NCBI RefSeq assembly: GCF_000282095.2
Contig: NZ_AKKC02000008.1
Location: 62,001 to 126,000, forward strand
Length of the DNA: 64,000 nt
Direction of reading: 5' to 3'
Source of the DNA: Rhizobium sp. CF080
GTDB taxonomy: Bacteria; Pseudomonadota; Alphaproteobacteria; Rhizobiales; Rhizobiaceae
How positions within the stretch are numbered: the first letter of the stretch is position 1; each line of letters starts with the position of its first letter. Below are positions 8,863-19,033 of this stretch, piece by piece. Under the pieces are notes generated by a model that worked only from the letters and a program-made list of their open reading frames with translations, was not told the origin of the DNA and did not search any database. Both the position numbers and the translations under genes were made by a program.

Positions 8863-11800
8863 TCAGTATTCGCGCTCATAAAAGATGCCGGCCTTGCCGC
8901 CTTCGGTGCCGGCGCCGGCCTTGAGCTTCACACCGCGGCCGACATCGAGGTTGATCGTCGCTTCCGCGCCGCTCTCGCCGCCCTGTTCCACCTGGATATA
9001 GGTGCGGTTGTTGATATAGCGGCCGACCGACACGGTGGTCTGACCGGTCGCGTCCGTATTGATGTCGAGATCGTCGACACCGAGATTGCTGCGCAATGTC
9101 TCCAGGAGCGATGTGGAGCCACCGCCGGCCAGCTGGGTGACGGCATCGGCCAGCTGGGCGATCTGCAGTGGCGACAGCCGCGACATCGACTGGCCGAAGA
9201 TCAGCCGGGCCAGAACCTCGTCCTGCGGCAGGGAGGGGGAAGAGGAAAAGGCGATCGTCGGGTCGTTGGCGACGCCGGTGACCTTCACCGTGATCGTCGT
9301 CGCGGCGGAGGTCGTGTTCGCCTCCATGTTGAGAACCGGGATCAGGCCGCCGCCGAAGGTGATGTCGCCATCGGTGAAATCCATTCGCTTGGCGAGGATG
9401 ACGATACGACCGCGGCGCATCTTGAAGCCACCGGCAACAACCGGCGCGATCGCTGTGCCCGTGACGGTCAGATCACCGCCGAGTTCGGCGTCAATGCCGC
9501 GTCCGCGCACGAAGATGCCGTTCGGGGCGCTGATCTGAAGATTGAGCGCGATCGGGTTCGAGCTGCCGCTGGCGCCCTTCGGCCGCAGCTTCTCCATTTG
9601 CCGCAGCACGTCGGGCGGCGCGTTGCGATGGCGGATATCGATGGCGGATAGCGAGGTCGGCAGGCGGGCGGGCACGGTGATTGCCGCCTTTGTCAGCGTT
9701 ACCTTACCGCCGAGGACCGGGCCTGAGGTGAGCGGGCCGGTGATCGTCAGGGCGCCGTCCGCGGTCGCGGCAAACAGCGCGCCATCGGCATAGGATGCCT
9801 GGGCAAGGGTGATCTTCAGATCAGCCGGAAAGCCCGAGCCCGGCGTGATGCCGACCGAGCCCTGGACCGAGACGGTGCCGCCGCCCGAGAGCTTGGCCGT
9901 GAGCCTGGAAATATTAGCGCTCTTGCCGTCGAAGGCGACATTGGCGGCAAGGTCCGTCAGGGCGAGGTTACGGCGAACATCCACCAGCCGGGCGCCGGAC
10001 GAGGATGCGGTGCCGGTGATCGCCGGTGCCGCCGCCGTGCCACTGACCGCAAGATCGACATTACCGGTGCCTTCCAGCACGAACCCTTGCGCGGCCATCT
10101 GCCCGGCAAGGATCGAGAAGGGCAGCTGCCCGTTGAATTTCAGATTGAGCGGCTTTTCGCCGGCGAGCGAGACGGAGCCGCCGCCCGACAACGAGATGCC
10201 GCCTCCGCCCGAAAGGCGGGTATCGACGGTGACGGTGCCGTTCTGGAACGTGCCGCCGGCGGTGATGTTGAAGGGGGCGATGCCTGCGGACGTGGTCTGC
10301 GCAACGCCGGCATCGGCCCAGCGCAGGTCATAACGGACGGCGGGGGCCTGTGGCGTCCCCGTCGTGGTGACCGTGCCGGAAATCGTGCCGCGGGCGCCGA
10401 GGCTCGGCACGAAGGCGTTGACCAGGCTGGCGGGCACGGCATTGGCGCGGGCGTTGATGTCGAGCGCGGGAATGCCGTCCTTCAGGATGACCTTGCCGGC
10501 GGCGGACAGGTCGAGACCGCCCGAACCTGTCAGGCGGGTCTTGTCTAGTGTGACTGTCCCGTTGGCGAAGCTGCCGCTTGCCTGGACTCGAAACGGATTG
10601 ATGCCAGCGTCGCGCGACTGGCGAAGCTGTGCATCACTCCATTCTAAATCGTAACGTATAGCAGGGGCAGACGCGGCGCCGGTGGCGTTGATCGTGCCGG
10701 AAATCGTGCCGGCCGCGTTGATTGCGGGCACGAACGCGTTGATGAGGTTTGCGGGCAGGGCTTTGACATTGGCGGTCAGATCCAGCGCCGAGCCGGCCGT
10801 GCCGTTGACGGTAACGCTGCCGGTCCCGGTTGCTATGGTCAGATCGGCAAGACGCGCACCGCCGTTTGCGACCGCGATGCGGGTCGGCGCGGCAAGCCGG
10901 ACAGCGATGCTGCGCGGTGCCGCCGTGAAGCTCTCGATGCCGACCGACATATCGGCGCCGGTCTGGATGTCGCCGACCGCGGTGAGGGGGGCGTTGTCAT
11001 ACTGGGCGGCGAGGTTGAAATTGGTCTTGTTGCCGCCCTGGGTGACGCCGAGGTTGACGTCGTTGACGCCGACCGAACCCGCGCCGATGCGGGTGGCACG
11101 AACCGTGCCTTGGGCCGCGATCGCCTTGATGTCGGGAATGGCGAGGTCGATATTGGGCTGGGCGATCTCGATCGTGCCGCGGCGAAGGGCATTGCCGGAG
11201 GCCCGGATCGCAGCGCCTGCCTTGCCGCCGGTATTGCTGAACACCACCGTTCCCTTGAGATCGCCCTGCGCCTGCTGGGCCGCGAGGGCTGCCAGCAGGG
11301 AGACGTCCGGGAAGTCGAAGGTGAGCTGGCCTTCCGGCAGGAAGGCGGGGGAGAAGTTCAGGGCGCCGGTCAGCTTGTTCGGGCCGATCTCGGCAGTAAT
11401 CGCCGGCGCACTGGTGCGGCCCTGCACGGAAGCAACGTCGGCATTGATGCGGATCGGCTGGCCATCGAGTGACCCTATGGCCGTCAGCTTGCCCTTGGGG
11501 GCGTTCGGATCGGCGGTTCCCTCGAGAACGAAGCTCATGTCCTGGAGCTTGCGGCCGACCAGCCGCGCGTCGGCGGAATTGACCACGGCCTTGACGCCCA
11601 TGGCGGCCAGCGGCCCCTTGGCGGAAATATCGAAACCGGCAGCCCCCTCGGCCTCGGGCAGCCAGCGCTTAAGGTCCGGCACGCGGCCGGCGAGGCGCCC
11701 GGTGACGGTCCGGTTTTCGAGCAGCATGTTGCCATGCGCCTCGATGGCGTTCGACCGCATCACGAAGTTCTCGAGGCTGATGCGGCCGCCGCTGACCATG

Positions 11801-13362
11801 TTGACATAGCCTTCGGCGGAAAGCTTGCCTTCGAATTTCGAAACCAGCGCGGGCGGCAGAACGGCGGGATTGGCGAAAACCCGGAAATTGCCGGTCACTG
11901 CCTGCTTCGACATGTCATAGGCGCCGGACAGCGTGCCGTTGACATTGCCGCTGTCGAAGGTTGCCGCATCCAGGCCGATCGCCGGCGGGGCCAGCCTCAG
12001 CGGCGCATCCAGCGTCACCGGCCCGCGGATCACCCGGTCGAGGTCGTCGCTGGTGAAATCCGTGCGGGCCACCGTGAAACGGCTGCGGATGCTGCCCGAG
12101 CGGCTGATGAGGTTGAGGTCTTCGCTTTCCGCCTGCAGGCGGATCTGCCCGAAGCGTCCCTGCGGCAGGTCGGCGGCGCTCAAAGCGGCGGTGGCGTTGA
12201 AGCGGGCGGAGGTGGCAGCGCCCGTCAGCGTGAAATTGATGCTCTCGAAGGAGAAGCGGCTCTCCTGACCACTGATCGGCCAGACGAAGTCGACCGGTCC
12301 CTTCACGCCGTTGAGGCTGGCCGTGAGGCTGTTGTCGCCCGTCTGGTCCCATGCCCCCTTGGCAGCGATCTTCACGGCGCCGGAGGTGAGTTCGCCGCGT
12401 TCGATATCCACCCGGCCGGACGGCGCATAGATCGCGGCGATGTTGATATCGGTCGTACCGCCGAACAGCGGGCGGAAGGCGGGCGGAAGAAGCGTCGACA
12501 GCTGGCCGCCGCCGGTCACCTCCACCCTGTGCCTGCCGTTTTCGACCAGCACATGCTTGCCGTCGACCGAGATGACGGGAATGCCCCCGACACTGCCCTG
12601 CAACTTGCCGGCCCAGTCGGAAAGCGGTCCTTCGCCGCCGAGCGCCAGTTCCACCGCAGGAGCGCCGGGAAGCCGCAGCAGACGGGCAAGCAGCCCGCCC
12701 TGCGGCTCGGAGACGGATGCCTTGAGGGTCAGACGGTTCTCGGACGGCGCGTAGACCACGTCGGCGAAAGCCTTGGCATCCGGCTCGTCCTTGCGGGTCG
12801 CCTGCAGATCTAGCGAAATGTCGGGGCCGGTTGCGTTGATCGAACCCTTGACCGACAGGGAGAAGTCGCGTCCCGAAAGTGCCTGCGAGAGGTTGATGTC
12901 CGGCAGGTCGATCTGGGCGACGCGGATGCCGACGGGCAGGGGCGATCCGGAGGAACTCGTGGTCGTCGCCTGGTTGGTAACCGGAGCTTTCGGCGGACGC
13001 GGCGCACGGATGAAATTGACGGTGTCGGCGGAGATATGCTCGGCGCGGAAGACGCCGGTCACCAATGACGTCGGAGACCAGTCGATCTTGATGCCGCCGA
13101 TCTGGGCATAGGGACCCATGTCGTCGGAAAGCGTAAGGGCATCGATACGAAGATCGCCGGTCAGAAGGCCTTCCGGCCGGGTGAAGGAGATGCCGCGATC
13201 AGGCGTGGAGACGATGGCGGAAATGCGGTCCGCGGCGACACGCCCGCCGACCGGGGTGAGGGCCACGAAGAGGACGACGCCCAATGCCATGACGAACAGG
13301 ATCGCGACCACGCCAAGCGCGGCCTTCAAGATCCATTTCAACAGGCGAACCATCAGCATCAT
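8863..13362 (-). CDS. tamB: Translocation and assembly module protein TamB (DUF490)
   Basis: TamB is an inner-membrane-anchored, periplasm-spanning beta-rich protein that works with TamA in outer-membrane protein insertion and envelope lipid transport. The 1499-residue product has an N-terminal membrane helix (VVAILFVMALGVVLFVAL), long beta-repeat tracts and the C-terminal DUF490 region ending in the typical GIFYEREY. Two adjacent segments are near-copies (both contain NAFVP..., GTISGT... and a YDL(E/R)W(S/A)DA motif), suggesting internal duplication. It lies 29 bp after tamA. Several ATGs occur at the start; the exact one is uncertain by up to 3 codons. Confidence 0.92.
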   Translation of the reverse strand: MMLMVRLLKWILKAALGVVAILFVMALGVVLFVALTPVGGRVAADRISAIVSTPDRGISFTRPEGLLTGDLRIDALTLSDDMGPYAQIGGIKIDWSPTSLVTGVFRAEHISADTVNFIRAPRPPKAPVTNQATTTSSSGSPLPVGIRVAQIDLPDINLSQALSGRDFSLSVKGSINATGPDISLDLQATRKDEPDAKAFADVVYAPSENRLTLKASVSEPQGGLLARLLRLPGAPAVELALGGEGPLSDWAGKLQGSVGGIPVISVDGKHVLVENGRHRVEVTGGGQLSTLLPPAFRPLFGGTTDINIAAIYAPSGRVDIERGELTSGAVKIAAKGAWDQTGDNSLTASLNGVKGPVDFVWPISGQESRFSFESINFTLTGAATSARFNATAALSAADLPQGRFGQIRLQAESEDLNLISRSGSIRSRFTVARTDFTSDDLDRVIRGPVTLDAPLRLAPPAIGLDAATFDSGNVNGTLSGAYDMSKQAVTGNFRVFANPAVLPPALVSKFEGKLSAEGYVNMVSGGRISLENFVMRSNAIEAHGNMLLENRTVTGRLAGRVPDLKRWLPEAEGAAGFDISAKGPLAAMGVKAVVNSADARLVGRKLQDMSFVLEGTADPNAPKGKLTAIGSLDGQPIRINADVASVQGRTSAPAITAEIGPNKLTGALNFSPAFLPEGQLTFDFPDVSLLAALAAQQAQGDLKGTVVFSNTGGKAGAAIRASGNALRRGTIEIAQPNIDLAIPDIKAIAAQGTVRATRIGAGSVGVNDVNLGVTQGGNKTNFNLAAQYDNAPLTAVGDIQTGADMSVGIESFTAAPRSIAVRLAAPTRIAVANGGARLADLTIATGTGSVTVNGTAGSALDLTANVKALPANLINAFVPAINAAGTISGTINATGAASAPAIRYDLEWSDAQLRQSRDAGINPFRVQASGSFANGTVTLDKTRLTGSGGLDLSAAGKVILKDGIPALDINARANAVPASLVNAFVPSLGARGTISGTVTTTGTPQAPAVRYDLRWADAGVAQTTSAGIAPFNITAGGTFQNGTVTVDTRLSGGGGISLSGGGSVSLAGEKPLNLKFNGQLPFSILAGQMAAQGFVLEGTGNVDLAVSGTAAAPAITGTASSSGARLVDVRRNLALTDLAANVAFDGKSANISRLTAKLSGGGTVSVQGSVGITPGSGFPADLKITLAQASYADGALFAATADGALTITGPLTSGPVLGGKVTLTKAAITVPARLPTSLSAIDIRHRNAPPDVLRQMEKLRPKGASGSSNPIALNLQISAPNGIFVRGRGIDAELGGDLTVTGTAIAPVVAGGFKMRRGRIVILAKRMDFTDGDITFGGGLIPVLNMEANTTSAATTITVKVTGVANDPTIAFSSSPSLPQDEVLARLIFGQSMSRLSPLQIAQLADAVTQLAGGGSTSLLETLRSNLGVDDLDINTDATGQTTVSVGRYINNRTYIQVEQGGESGAEATINLDVGRGVKLKAGAGTEGGKAGIFYEREY

Positions 13363-13391
13363 GCCTTAAACGTTACCCTTTCGACTGCCTT

Positions 13392-15317
13392 TCAGAATGC
13401 TTGCCCAATGCCCGCATAGATACCGTATTGGGTGCCGCCGTCATAGCGCTGCAACGGAACCGCAACGTCCAATCTGAGTGGTCCGAAAGGCGTGGCATAT
13501 CTTATGCCGACCCCTGCACCAGCACGTATATCAGAAAAATCAGGCACGATTCCGGTCGATACCGTACCGACATCGACAAAAGGTACAATGCCTATGTTTT
13601 CTGACACTTTTACCCTCACTTCGAAAGATCCCAGAGTATAAGATCGTCCACCTGTGGCTTCATCGGCACTGTTGTAAGGCGAAATTTCCCGATAGGCGTA
13701 TCCGCGCACCGATCCGCCGCCGCCGGCGAAGAATCTGCGCGTCGCCGGAATTCTTTCAAGGTCGCTTCCGCCGACCAGTGTTCCGGCGGCAAGACGGGCG
13801 GCCAGCACGACGCGGTCCTCCTGTCCAAGGCCGAGATAGCCCGAGATCGAGCCCTCGAAGGACGAGAAGATCGTGCCGTCCATCAGCTCGTAGCTCGGCT
13901 TGGCCGACAGCGTCGCGTAATACCCCTTGGTCGGATCGAGCTTGTTGTCCCGCGCGTCGCGCTCGAAGCCGATCGGCAGGCTGAGGGTGAGATACTGGTT
14001 GTTGCCGAAGGCGTCGTCGGCGTCGATATAGGCGATCTCGCCGCCGCCCTTGAGCTTGTCGGTCTCGTTCAGCTCGTAGGCAAGGCCGGCCGAGTAGATG
14101 ATGGTCTGCGCCTCGTAGACGTCGGGCGTCTCGCTCTTGGCTTCCAGGCGGGATTCGAAGGTCGCTTCCGGTACGAAGGCGCCCGGCTTGGTAAAGATGA
14201 TGCCGGCCGAATAATCGAAGGTGGTAACGTCGGTGGTCGCGCCGATGCCGGACACCTTGCCCTCGATGCGCAGCGATTCGGCTTCCCCGAAGAGATTGCG
14301 GTGGCCCCAGTATCCTTCGAGGCCGGCGCCGTCGATCGAGGAATATTCGGCGCCGAAACCGAAATAGCGATGCTTGCCTTCCGAGACCTCGATCGTCAGC
14401 GGCAACGAACCATCCGGCGCCAGCTTATCCGCCTCGTGGATCGTCACACTCGAGAAGACGCCGAGCTCGCGCAGGCGGTCGTTGGCCTTCTTCAACTGCA
14501 CCGGAGAATATTGTCCGTGTTTGTCGAGCCGCGAATACCGGCTGATGAAGGCGGCATCGACGGTCCGCGATCCCTTGACTGCGACGCTGCCGAACGGCGC
14601 GACCGGACCGCCGATGGCGCCGAGCACGACGTCGATCGTATTGGTGCGATGATCGGCCGTCACCTGCCGCCGGGTCAGCTTTGCGAGCGGGCGGCCTTCG
14701 TTCTTCAGATCGACGAGAAGCTGTTCGCCGGCCTTGAGGATCAGGCGCGAACCTGCCTCGCCGCCGGGAACAAGATCGTATTTTTCCGGATCGTGGCCGG
14801 CCGCGTCACCGTCGAAGCGAACCGAGCCAAGCTTGAAGACGGGGCCGGGGTCGATACGGACGGCGACCGGGACGGGGCCTGTGTGATCGAAGGTGGGGTT
14901 GGGCGGCAGACGATCGATATCGGTGCCGGCGACCGAGATATGCACCGTGCCACCGTAACGGGCCTCTTCGTAAAGCACGGCGATCAACCGGTCGCGATCT
15001 TCGCGCGCCTTGATGATCACACCGAGATCGCCGGAGACGGGCTGCTTTTCATCGGTCATCAGGGAAGCGGCCGATTCGAGGCGCTTCTTGAGGTCCTTGT
15101 CCGCGCTGCCGGCTTCGAGCGTCGCGTCGTAACGGACGGGATCGATCACTTCGACGGTATCGTCATTGTCGCCGAACAGCGTGATGCCGAAGAGTTTGAA
15201 AGCGTAGGCGTTGCCGGAAAGCGGCGGGAAGACGAGAAGTGCAGCGGCGAGCATCGCGGCGGTGCCTGCTCCCCTCAGCTTCCGTTTTTCTGTCCGCCCA
15301 GTGTTTTCGTTCCGCAT
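13392..15317 (-). CDS. tamA: BamA/TamA-family outer membrane protein TamA
   Basis: This is an Omp85-superfamily protein of 641 residues. A signal peptide (TAAMLAAALLVFPPLSGNAYA) precedes POTRA domains (about residues 60-330) and a C-terminal 16-strand barrel with the family patterns RRFFAGGGGSVRGYAY and GPLRLDVAVPL. The last residue is Phe (IGQAF), as expected for recognition by the BAM machinery. It is paired with tamB 29 bp downstream. The ATG at 15317 was chosen over an in-frame TTG at 15323. Confidence 0.92.
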   Translation of the reverse strand: MRNENTGRTEKRKLRGAGTAAMLAAALLVFPPLSGNAYAFKLFGITLFGDNDDTVEVIDPVRYDATLEAGSADKDLKKRLESAASLMTDEKQPVSGDLGVIIKAREDRDRLIAVLYEEARYGGTVHISVAGTDIDRLPPNPTFDHTGPVPVAVRIDPGPVFKLGSVRFDGDAAGHDPEKYDLVPGGEAGSRLILKAGEQLLVDLKNEGRPLAKLTRRQVTADHRTNTIDVVLGAIGGPVAPFGSVAVKGSRTVDAAFISRYSRLDKHGQYSPVQLKKANDRLRELGVFSSVTIHEADKLAPDGSLPLTIEVSEGKHRYFGFGAEYSSIDGAGLEGYWGHRNLFGEAESLRIEGKVSGIGATTDVTTFDYSAGIIFTKPGAFVPEATFESRLEAKSETPDVYEAQTIIYSAGLAYELNETDKLKGGGEIAYIDADDAFGNNQYLTLSLPIGFERDARDNKLDPTKGYYATLSAKPSYELMDGTIFSSFEGSISGYLGLGQEDRVVLAARLAAGTLVGGSDLERIPATRRFFAGGGGSVRGYAYREISPYNSADEATGGRSYTLGSFEVRVKVSENIGIVPFVDVGTVSTGIVPDFSDIRAGAGVGIRYATPFGPLRLDVAVPLQRYDGGTQYGIYAGIGQAF

Positions 15318-15430
15318 ACGCAAACTGACTGTGGATTCCCCCGGCTGGAAGCCCTCATAGCATCCGACGAAGCGAACTATCTAACTGCAAAAGACGAAGC
15401 CGGGTACCCCTTGGCAATGATTTCATGAAA

Positions 15431-15460
15431 GAAAAAGCCCCGAAGCGTGCTCCGGGGCTG
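15431..15460 (-). terminator. Rho-independent terminator of the Gly-zipper lipoprotein gene
   Basis: The arms AGCCCCG (15436-15442) and CGGGGCT (15453-15459) form a stem. On the minus strand it is followed by TTTTTC. It lies 28 bp beyond the lipoprotein stop. Confidence 0.82.
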
Positions 15461-15487
15461 CATTTTTGGCTGCAATCCACGCGTTTA

Positions 15488-15751
15488 TCAGTAACGGCGC
15501 GGGCAGCTGTCGATATAGCGACGGCCATAACGGTCGCGGTAGTAGCACTGCCCCGGCTGTTCGGCGACGGAGCCGATCAAGGCGCCGGAAACGCCGCCGA
15601 TCGCAGCGCCCACGGCAGCGCCGCGAACATTGCCGGTGGCAAGGCCACCGATCACGGCGCCGGATGCTGCGCCGATGCCGGCACCCTGTTCAGTTGCCGT
15701 GCAGCTCGCGAGCGAAGCGCCGACCATCAAAAGCACCAAGGCCTTCTTCAT
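15488..15751 (-). CDS. Glycine-zipper outer membrane lipoprotein
   Basis: The 87-residue precursor has a lipoprotein signal (MKKALVLLMVGASLASC, lipobox LASC) and a glycine-zipper segment rich in GxxxG steps (GAGIGAASGAVIGGLATG, GAAVGAAIGGVSGALIG). It ends in an aromatic/basic tail with two cysteines (GQCYYRDRYGRRYIDSCPRRY is the last 21 residues, quoted here only to locate it: positions 67-87). Such proteins are small, often stress-induced envelope components (OsmB/YMGG-like). A strong AGGAGG site precedes the ATG. Confidence 0.88.
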   Translation of the reverse strand: MKKALVLLMVGASLASCTATEQGAGIGAASGAVIGGLATGNVRGAAVGAAIGGVSGALIGSVAEQPGQCYYRDRYGRRYIDSCPRRY

Positions 15752-16067
15752 GAGATCCTCCTGTTTGTTCTTCGTCTTTTCCGGCTGTCTTGCAGGCTCC
15801 AGACGTTTCCGCGGGCCAATTCTGCAACAACCATCAATGGGAACAATAGGTCGCTATGTGCAAGAGTCCATATGAGCTCAATATTTTAAGCCAGGATTTT
15901 TGGTTTGGTTTGCCGACAGTTACTCGGCATTCGGTGGAATCGGGAGGGCGATCGCTTGTCTGATGGCCGACCAAAATATTGCCGTTTCCGTAGAAAGTAG
16001 CGGTTGATCCCCTTAGTAAAAAAGCAAATGATGAGTACGTGTCCGGGAGGGACACGAGGAGGATCAT
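15752..16067 (+). promoter_or_regulatory. Upstream region and leader hairpin of the coxSLM-like operon
   Basis: No gene is seen in this 316-bp gap. Just before coxS there is a 7-bp hairpin (CGTGTCC 16038-16044, GGACACG 16050-16056) directly 5' of a strong GAGGAGG ribosome site. The hairpin could influence ribosome access. No convincing operator was recognised. Confidence 0.45.
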
Positions 16068-16556
16068 ATGACGAAAGTGACGCTGACCGTGAACGGGCGC
16101 GCGATGAGCGGCGAGTGTGAGGATCGCACCCTGCTCGTGCATTTTATCCGCGAAAAACTTGGTCTGACCGGAACGCATGTGGGCTGCGACACGACCCAGT
16201 GCGGCGCCTGCGTCATCCATATGGACGGCCTTTCGGTGAAGAGCTGTTCGATCCTGGCGGTGCAGGCATCCGGCTCGACGATCACGACGATCGAGGGCCT
16301 CGCCGGCCAGGGCGAATTACATCCGGTTCAAGCCGCTTTCAAGGAGCATCACGGCCTGCAATGCGGCTTCTGCACGCCGGGCATGGTGATGACGGCGGTC
16401 GACCTGATCAACCGCGAAGGCGGGACGCTGACCGAAGAGACGGTCCGCGCCGGGCTCGAAGGCAATATCTGTCGTTGCACCGGCTACCACAATATCGTCA
16501 AGGCGATCCTTGCCGCCGATGCCGAAATGGCAACCGGGCGACAGGCGGCTGAGTGA
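16068..16556 (+). CDS. coxS: CoxS-type [2Fe-2S] subunit of a molybdenum hydroxylase
   Basis: This is the 162-residue small subunit of the xanthine dehydrogenase/CO dehydrogenase family. It carries two [2Fe-2S] clusters: an N-terminal ferredoxin-type site ([13 protein letters not shown], with a further Cys in KSCSILA) and a C-terminal helical site (QCGFCTPGM and NICRCTGY). It passes electrons from the Mo site to the FAD subunit. It is the first gene of an S-L-M operon. The substrate is set by the large subunit. Confidence 0.93.
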   Translation: MTKVTLTVNGRAMSGECEDRTLLVHFIREKLGLTGTHVGCDTTQCGACVIHMDGLSVKSCSILAVQASGSTITTIEGLAGQGELHPVQAAFKEHHGLQCGFCTPGMVMTAVDLINREGGTLTEETVRAGLEGNICRCTGYHNIVKAILAADAEMATGRQAAE

Positions 16557-16620
16557 GTAGTGAGTAGTTGTTAGTGAGCGTTGGTTCACACGGCGCTTCG
16601 GCTCTTGAACTACTCACTAC
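16557..16620. repeat. 13-bp inverted repeat between coxS and coxL
   Basis: GTAGTGAGTAGTT (16557-16569) is the exact reverse complement of 16608-16620. The left arm is part of a short TAGTGAG repeat array. It fills most of the 120-bp coxS-coxL gap and could form an intra-operon hairpin. Confidence 0.7.
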
Positions 16621-16676
16621 CTTCTAATTCCTACCCACTATCCAACCACTAATCACCATCTCGGGAGGAGATGAAC

Positions 16677-19022
16677 ATGGGTGTCGAAGGAATCGGTGCA
16701 CGCGTTACCCGCAAGGAAGACAAGCGTTTTCTGACCGGCAAGGGCCGCTATACGGACGACATGACCGTCCCGGGCATGAAATATGCCTATTTCGTCCGCA
16801 GCCCCTATGCGCATGCCAAGATCAAGAACATCGATGCAACCGCGGCGAAAGCCATGCCGGGTGTCATCGACCTGCTAGACGGCAAGCAGCTTCAGGCGGA
16901 TGGCATCGGCAATCTCATCTGCGGCTGGATGATCCATTCCAAGGACGGAACGCCGATGAAGATGGGCGCCTGGCATCCGCTGGCAGTTGATACGGTCCGT
17001 TACGTGGGCGATGCGATCGCGATCGTGGTTGCCGACTCGTATGGCGAGGCCCGCGATGCCGCGGAAGCCGTGGTCGTCGACTACGAACAGCTTCCGGCCG
17101 TGACCGGGGCGGTTGCAGCGCTTGCCTCCGGCGCTCCGCAGATCCATCCGGAAGCGCCCGGCAATTTGATCTTCGACTGGCAGATCGGCGAGCCGGATGC
17201 GGTCGACCAGGCGATCGCCGCGGCCGCGCATGTCACCGAGATCGAGATCCTCAACAACCGCCTCTCGCCGAACCCGATGGAGCCGCGCGCCACGCTCGGC
17301 ATCTACGATACGGCCGAGGATCACTATACCTGCTACACGACCAGCCAGAACCCGCATGTGGCCCGGCTGGTGATGAGCGCCTTCTATAACGTCGCGCCGG
17401 AAAACAAGCTGCGCGTCATCGCGCCGGATGTCGGCGGCGGTTTCGGTTCGAAGATCTATATCTACCCGGAAGAGATCATCTGTCTCTGGGCGTCCAAGAA
17501 GACCGGCGTGCCGGTGAAATGGACCTCGGACCGCACCGAAGCCTTCCTGACCGACGCCCATGGCCGCGACCACGTGTCGAAAGTGAAAATGGCCTTCGAT
17601 GCCAACAACCGGATCACGGCGCTGAAGGTCGATACGATCGCCAATCTCGGCGCCTATATGTCGCTGTTCTCCTCGGCCGTGCCGACCTATCTCTACGCGA
17701 CGCTGCTGTCCGGCCAGTATGCGATCCCGGCGATCCACGCCAATGTCCGCACCGTCTATACCAATACGGTACCGGTCGATGCCTATCGCGGCGCCGGCCG
17801 TCCGGAAGCGACCTATCTGTTGGAACGGACCATGGAGACGGCGGCCCGCGAACTCGGCGTCTCGCCGGCGGAACTGCGCCGGACGAATTTCATCCGCTCC
17901 TTCCCTTACCAGACGCCCGTCATCATGAACTATGACGCGGGCGACTACGAAGCCTCGCTGAATGCGGCGATGCAGGCCGCCGACTGGGCAGGGTTTGCCG
18001 CCCGGCGCGCGCAATCCGAAGCCAGGGGCAAGAAGCGCGGCATCGGCATGAGCTGTTATATCGAGGCCTGCGGCATCGCGCCGTCTGCCGCGGTCGGTTC
18101 GCTGGGTGCTGGCGTGGGCCTGTGGGAATCGGCGGAAGTGCGGGTCAATGCGGTCGGCACAATCGAGGTGCTGACGGGGTCGCATAGCCATGGCCAGGGC
18201 CATGAAACCACCTTCGCGCAGCTGGTCGCCGGCCGCCTCGGCGTGCCCATCGAGAGCATCAACATCGTCCACGGCGACACCGATAAGGTGCAGATGGGCA
18301 TGGGCACCTACGGTTCGCGTTCCGGTGCGGTCGGCATGTCGGCGATCGTCAAGGCGCTCGACAAGGTCGAGGCCAAGGCGAAGAAGATCGCCGCGCATCT
18401 GATGGAGGCCTCCGAAGAGGATATCGTCATCGAGAACGGCGAACTGAAGGTCGCAGGCACCGACAAATCGGTGCCGTGGTTCCAGGTGGCGCTCGCCTCC
18501 TATACCGCCCACAACCTGCCTTCGGGCATGGAGCCGGGCCTGAAGGAAACCGCCTTCTACGACCCCTCCAACTTCACCTTCCCGGCCGGCTGCTACATTG
18601 CCGAGGTGGAGATCGATCCGGATACCGGCGAGACGGATATCGTCCAGTTCGTCGCGGCCGACGATTTCGGCAATATCATCAACCCGATGATCGTCGAGGG
18701 CCAGGTGCATGGCGGCATCGCGCAGGGCATCGGCCAGGCGCTGCTCGAAAACGTGCAGTATGACGAGAACGGCCAGCTTCTGACGGCAAGCTACATGGAT
18801 TATGCCATGCCGCGCGCCGACGACCTGCCGTCCTTCAGCCTGTCGCACCAGAACACGCCTTGCCCGGGCAATCCGCTCGGCATCAAGGGCTGCGGCGAGG
18901 CCGGTGCAATCGGCTCGCCGCCGGCGCTTATCAACGCCATCACCGATGCGATCGGCCACAACAAGCTCACCATGCCGGCGACCCCGATGAAGGTCTGGCA
19001 GGCATTGCAGACGGCTCACTGA
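16677..19022 (+). CDS. coxL: CoxL-type molybdopterin-binding large subunit, form II (AYRGAGR)
   Basis: The product is 781 residues of the xanthine dehydrogenase/aerobic CO dehydrogenase large-subunit family. The Mo-site loop is AYRGAGR, the form II signature, not the AYXCSFR of proven form I CO dehydrogenase. Other contacts seen are GGGFGSK and the catalytic-Glu region [18 protein letters not shown] oxidation is therefore not assured; a purine, aldehyde or other N-heterocycle substrate is possible. The ATG at 16677 has GGAGG 8 nt upstream; the ATG at 16671 lies too close to it. Confidence 0.9.
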   Translation: MGVEGIGARVTRKEDKRFLTGKGRYTDDMTVPGMKYAYFVRSPYAHAKIKNIDATAAKAMPGVIDLLDGKQLQADGIGNLICGWMIHSKDGTPMKMGAWHPLAVDTVRYVGDAIAIVVADSYGEARDAAEAVVVDYEQLPAVTGAVAALASGAPQIHPEAPGNLIFDWQIGEPDAVDQAIAAAAHVTEIEILNNRLSPNPMEPRATLGIYDTAEDHYTCYTTSQNPHVARLVMSAFYNVAPENKLRVIAPDVGGGFGSKIYIYPEEIICLWASKKTGVPVKWTSDRTEAFLTDAHGRDHVSKVKMAFDANNRITALKVDTIANLGAYMSLFSSAVPTYLYATLLSGQYAIPAIHANVRTVYTNTVPVDAYRGAGRPEATYLLERTMETAARELGVSPAELRRTNFIRSFPYQTPVIMNYDAGDYEASLNAAMQAADWAGFAARRAQSEARGKKRGIGMSCYIEACGIAPSAAVGSLGAGVGLWESAEVRVNAVGTIEVLTGSHSHGQGHETTFAQLVAGRLGVPIESINIVHGDTDKVQMGMGTYGSRSGAVGMSAIVKALDKVEAKAKKIAAHLMEASEEDIVIENGELKVAGTDKSVPWFQVALASYTAHNLPSGMEPGLKETAFYDPSNFTFPAGCYIAEVEIDPDTGETDIVQFVAADDFGNIINPMIVEGQVHGGIAQGIGQALLENVQYDENGQLLTASYMDYAMPRADDLPSFSLSHQNTPCPGNPLGIKGCGEAGAIGSPPALINAITDAIGHNKLTMPATPMKVWQALQTAH

Positions 19023-19033
19023 GGAGAACAGAC

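Noticed and set aside
16875..19019. 714-codon frame opposite coxL
   Set aside because: It is low-information Asp/Arg/His-rich sequence opposite a well-supported gene.
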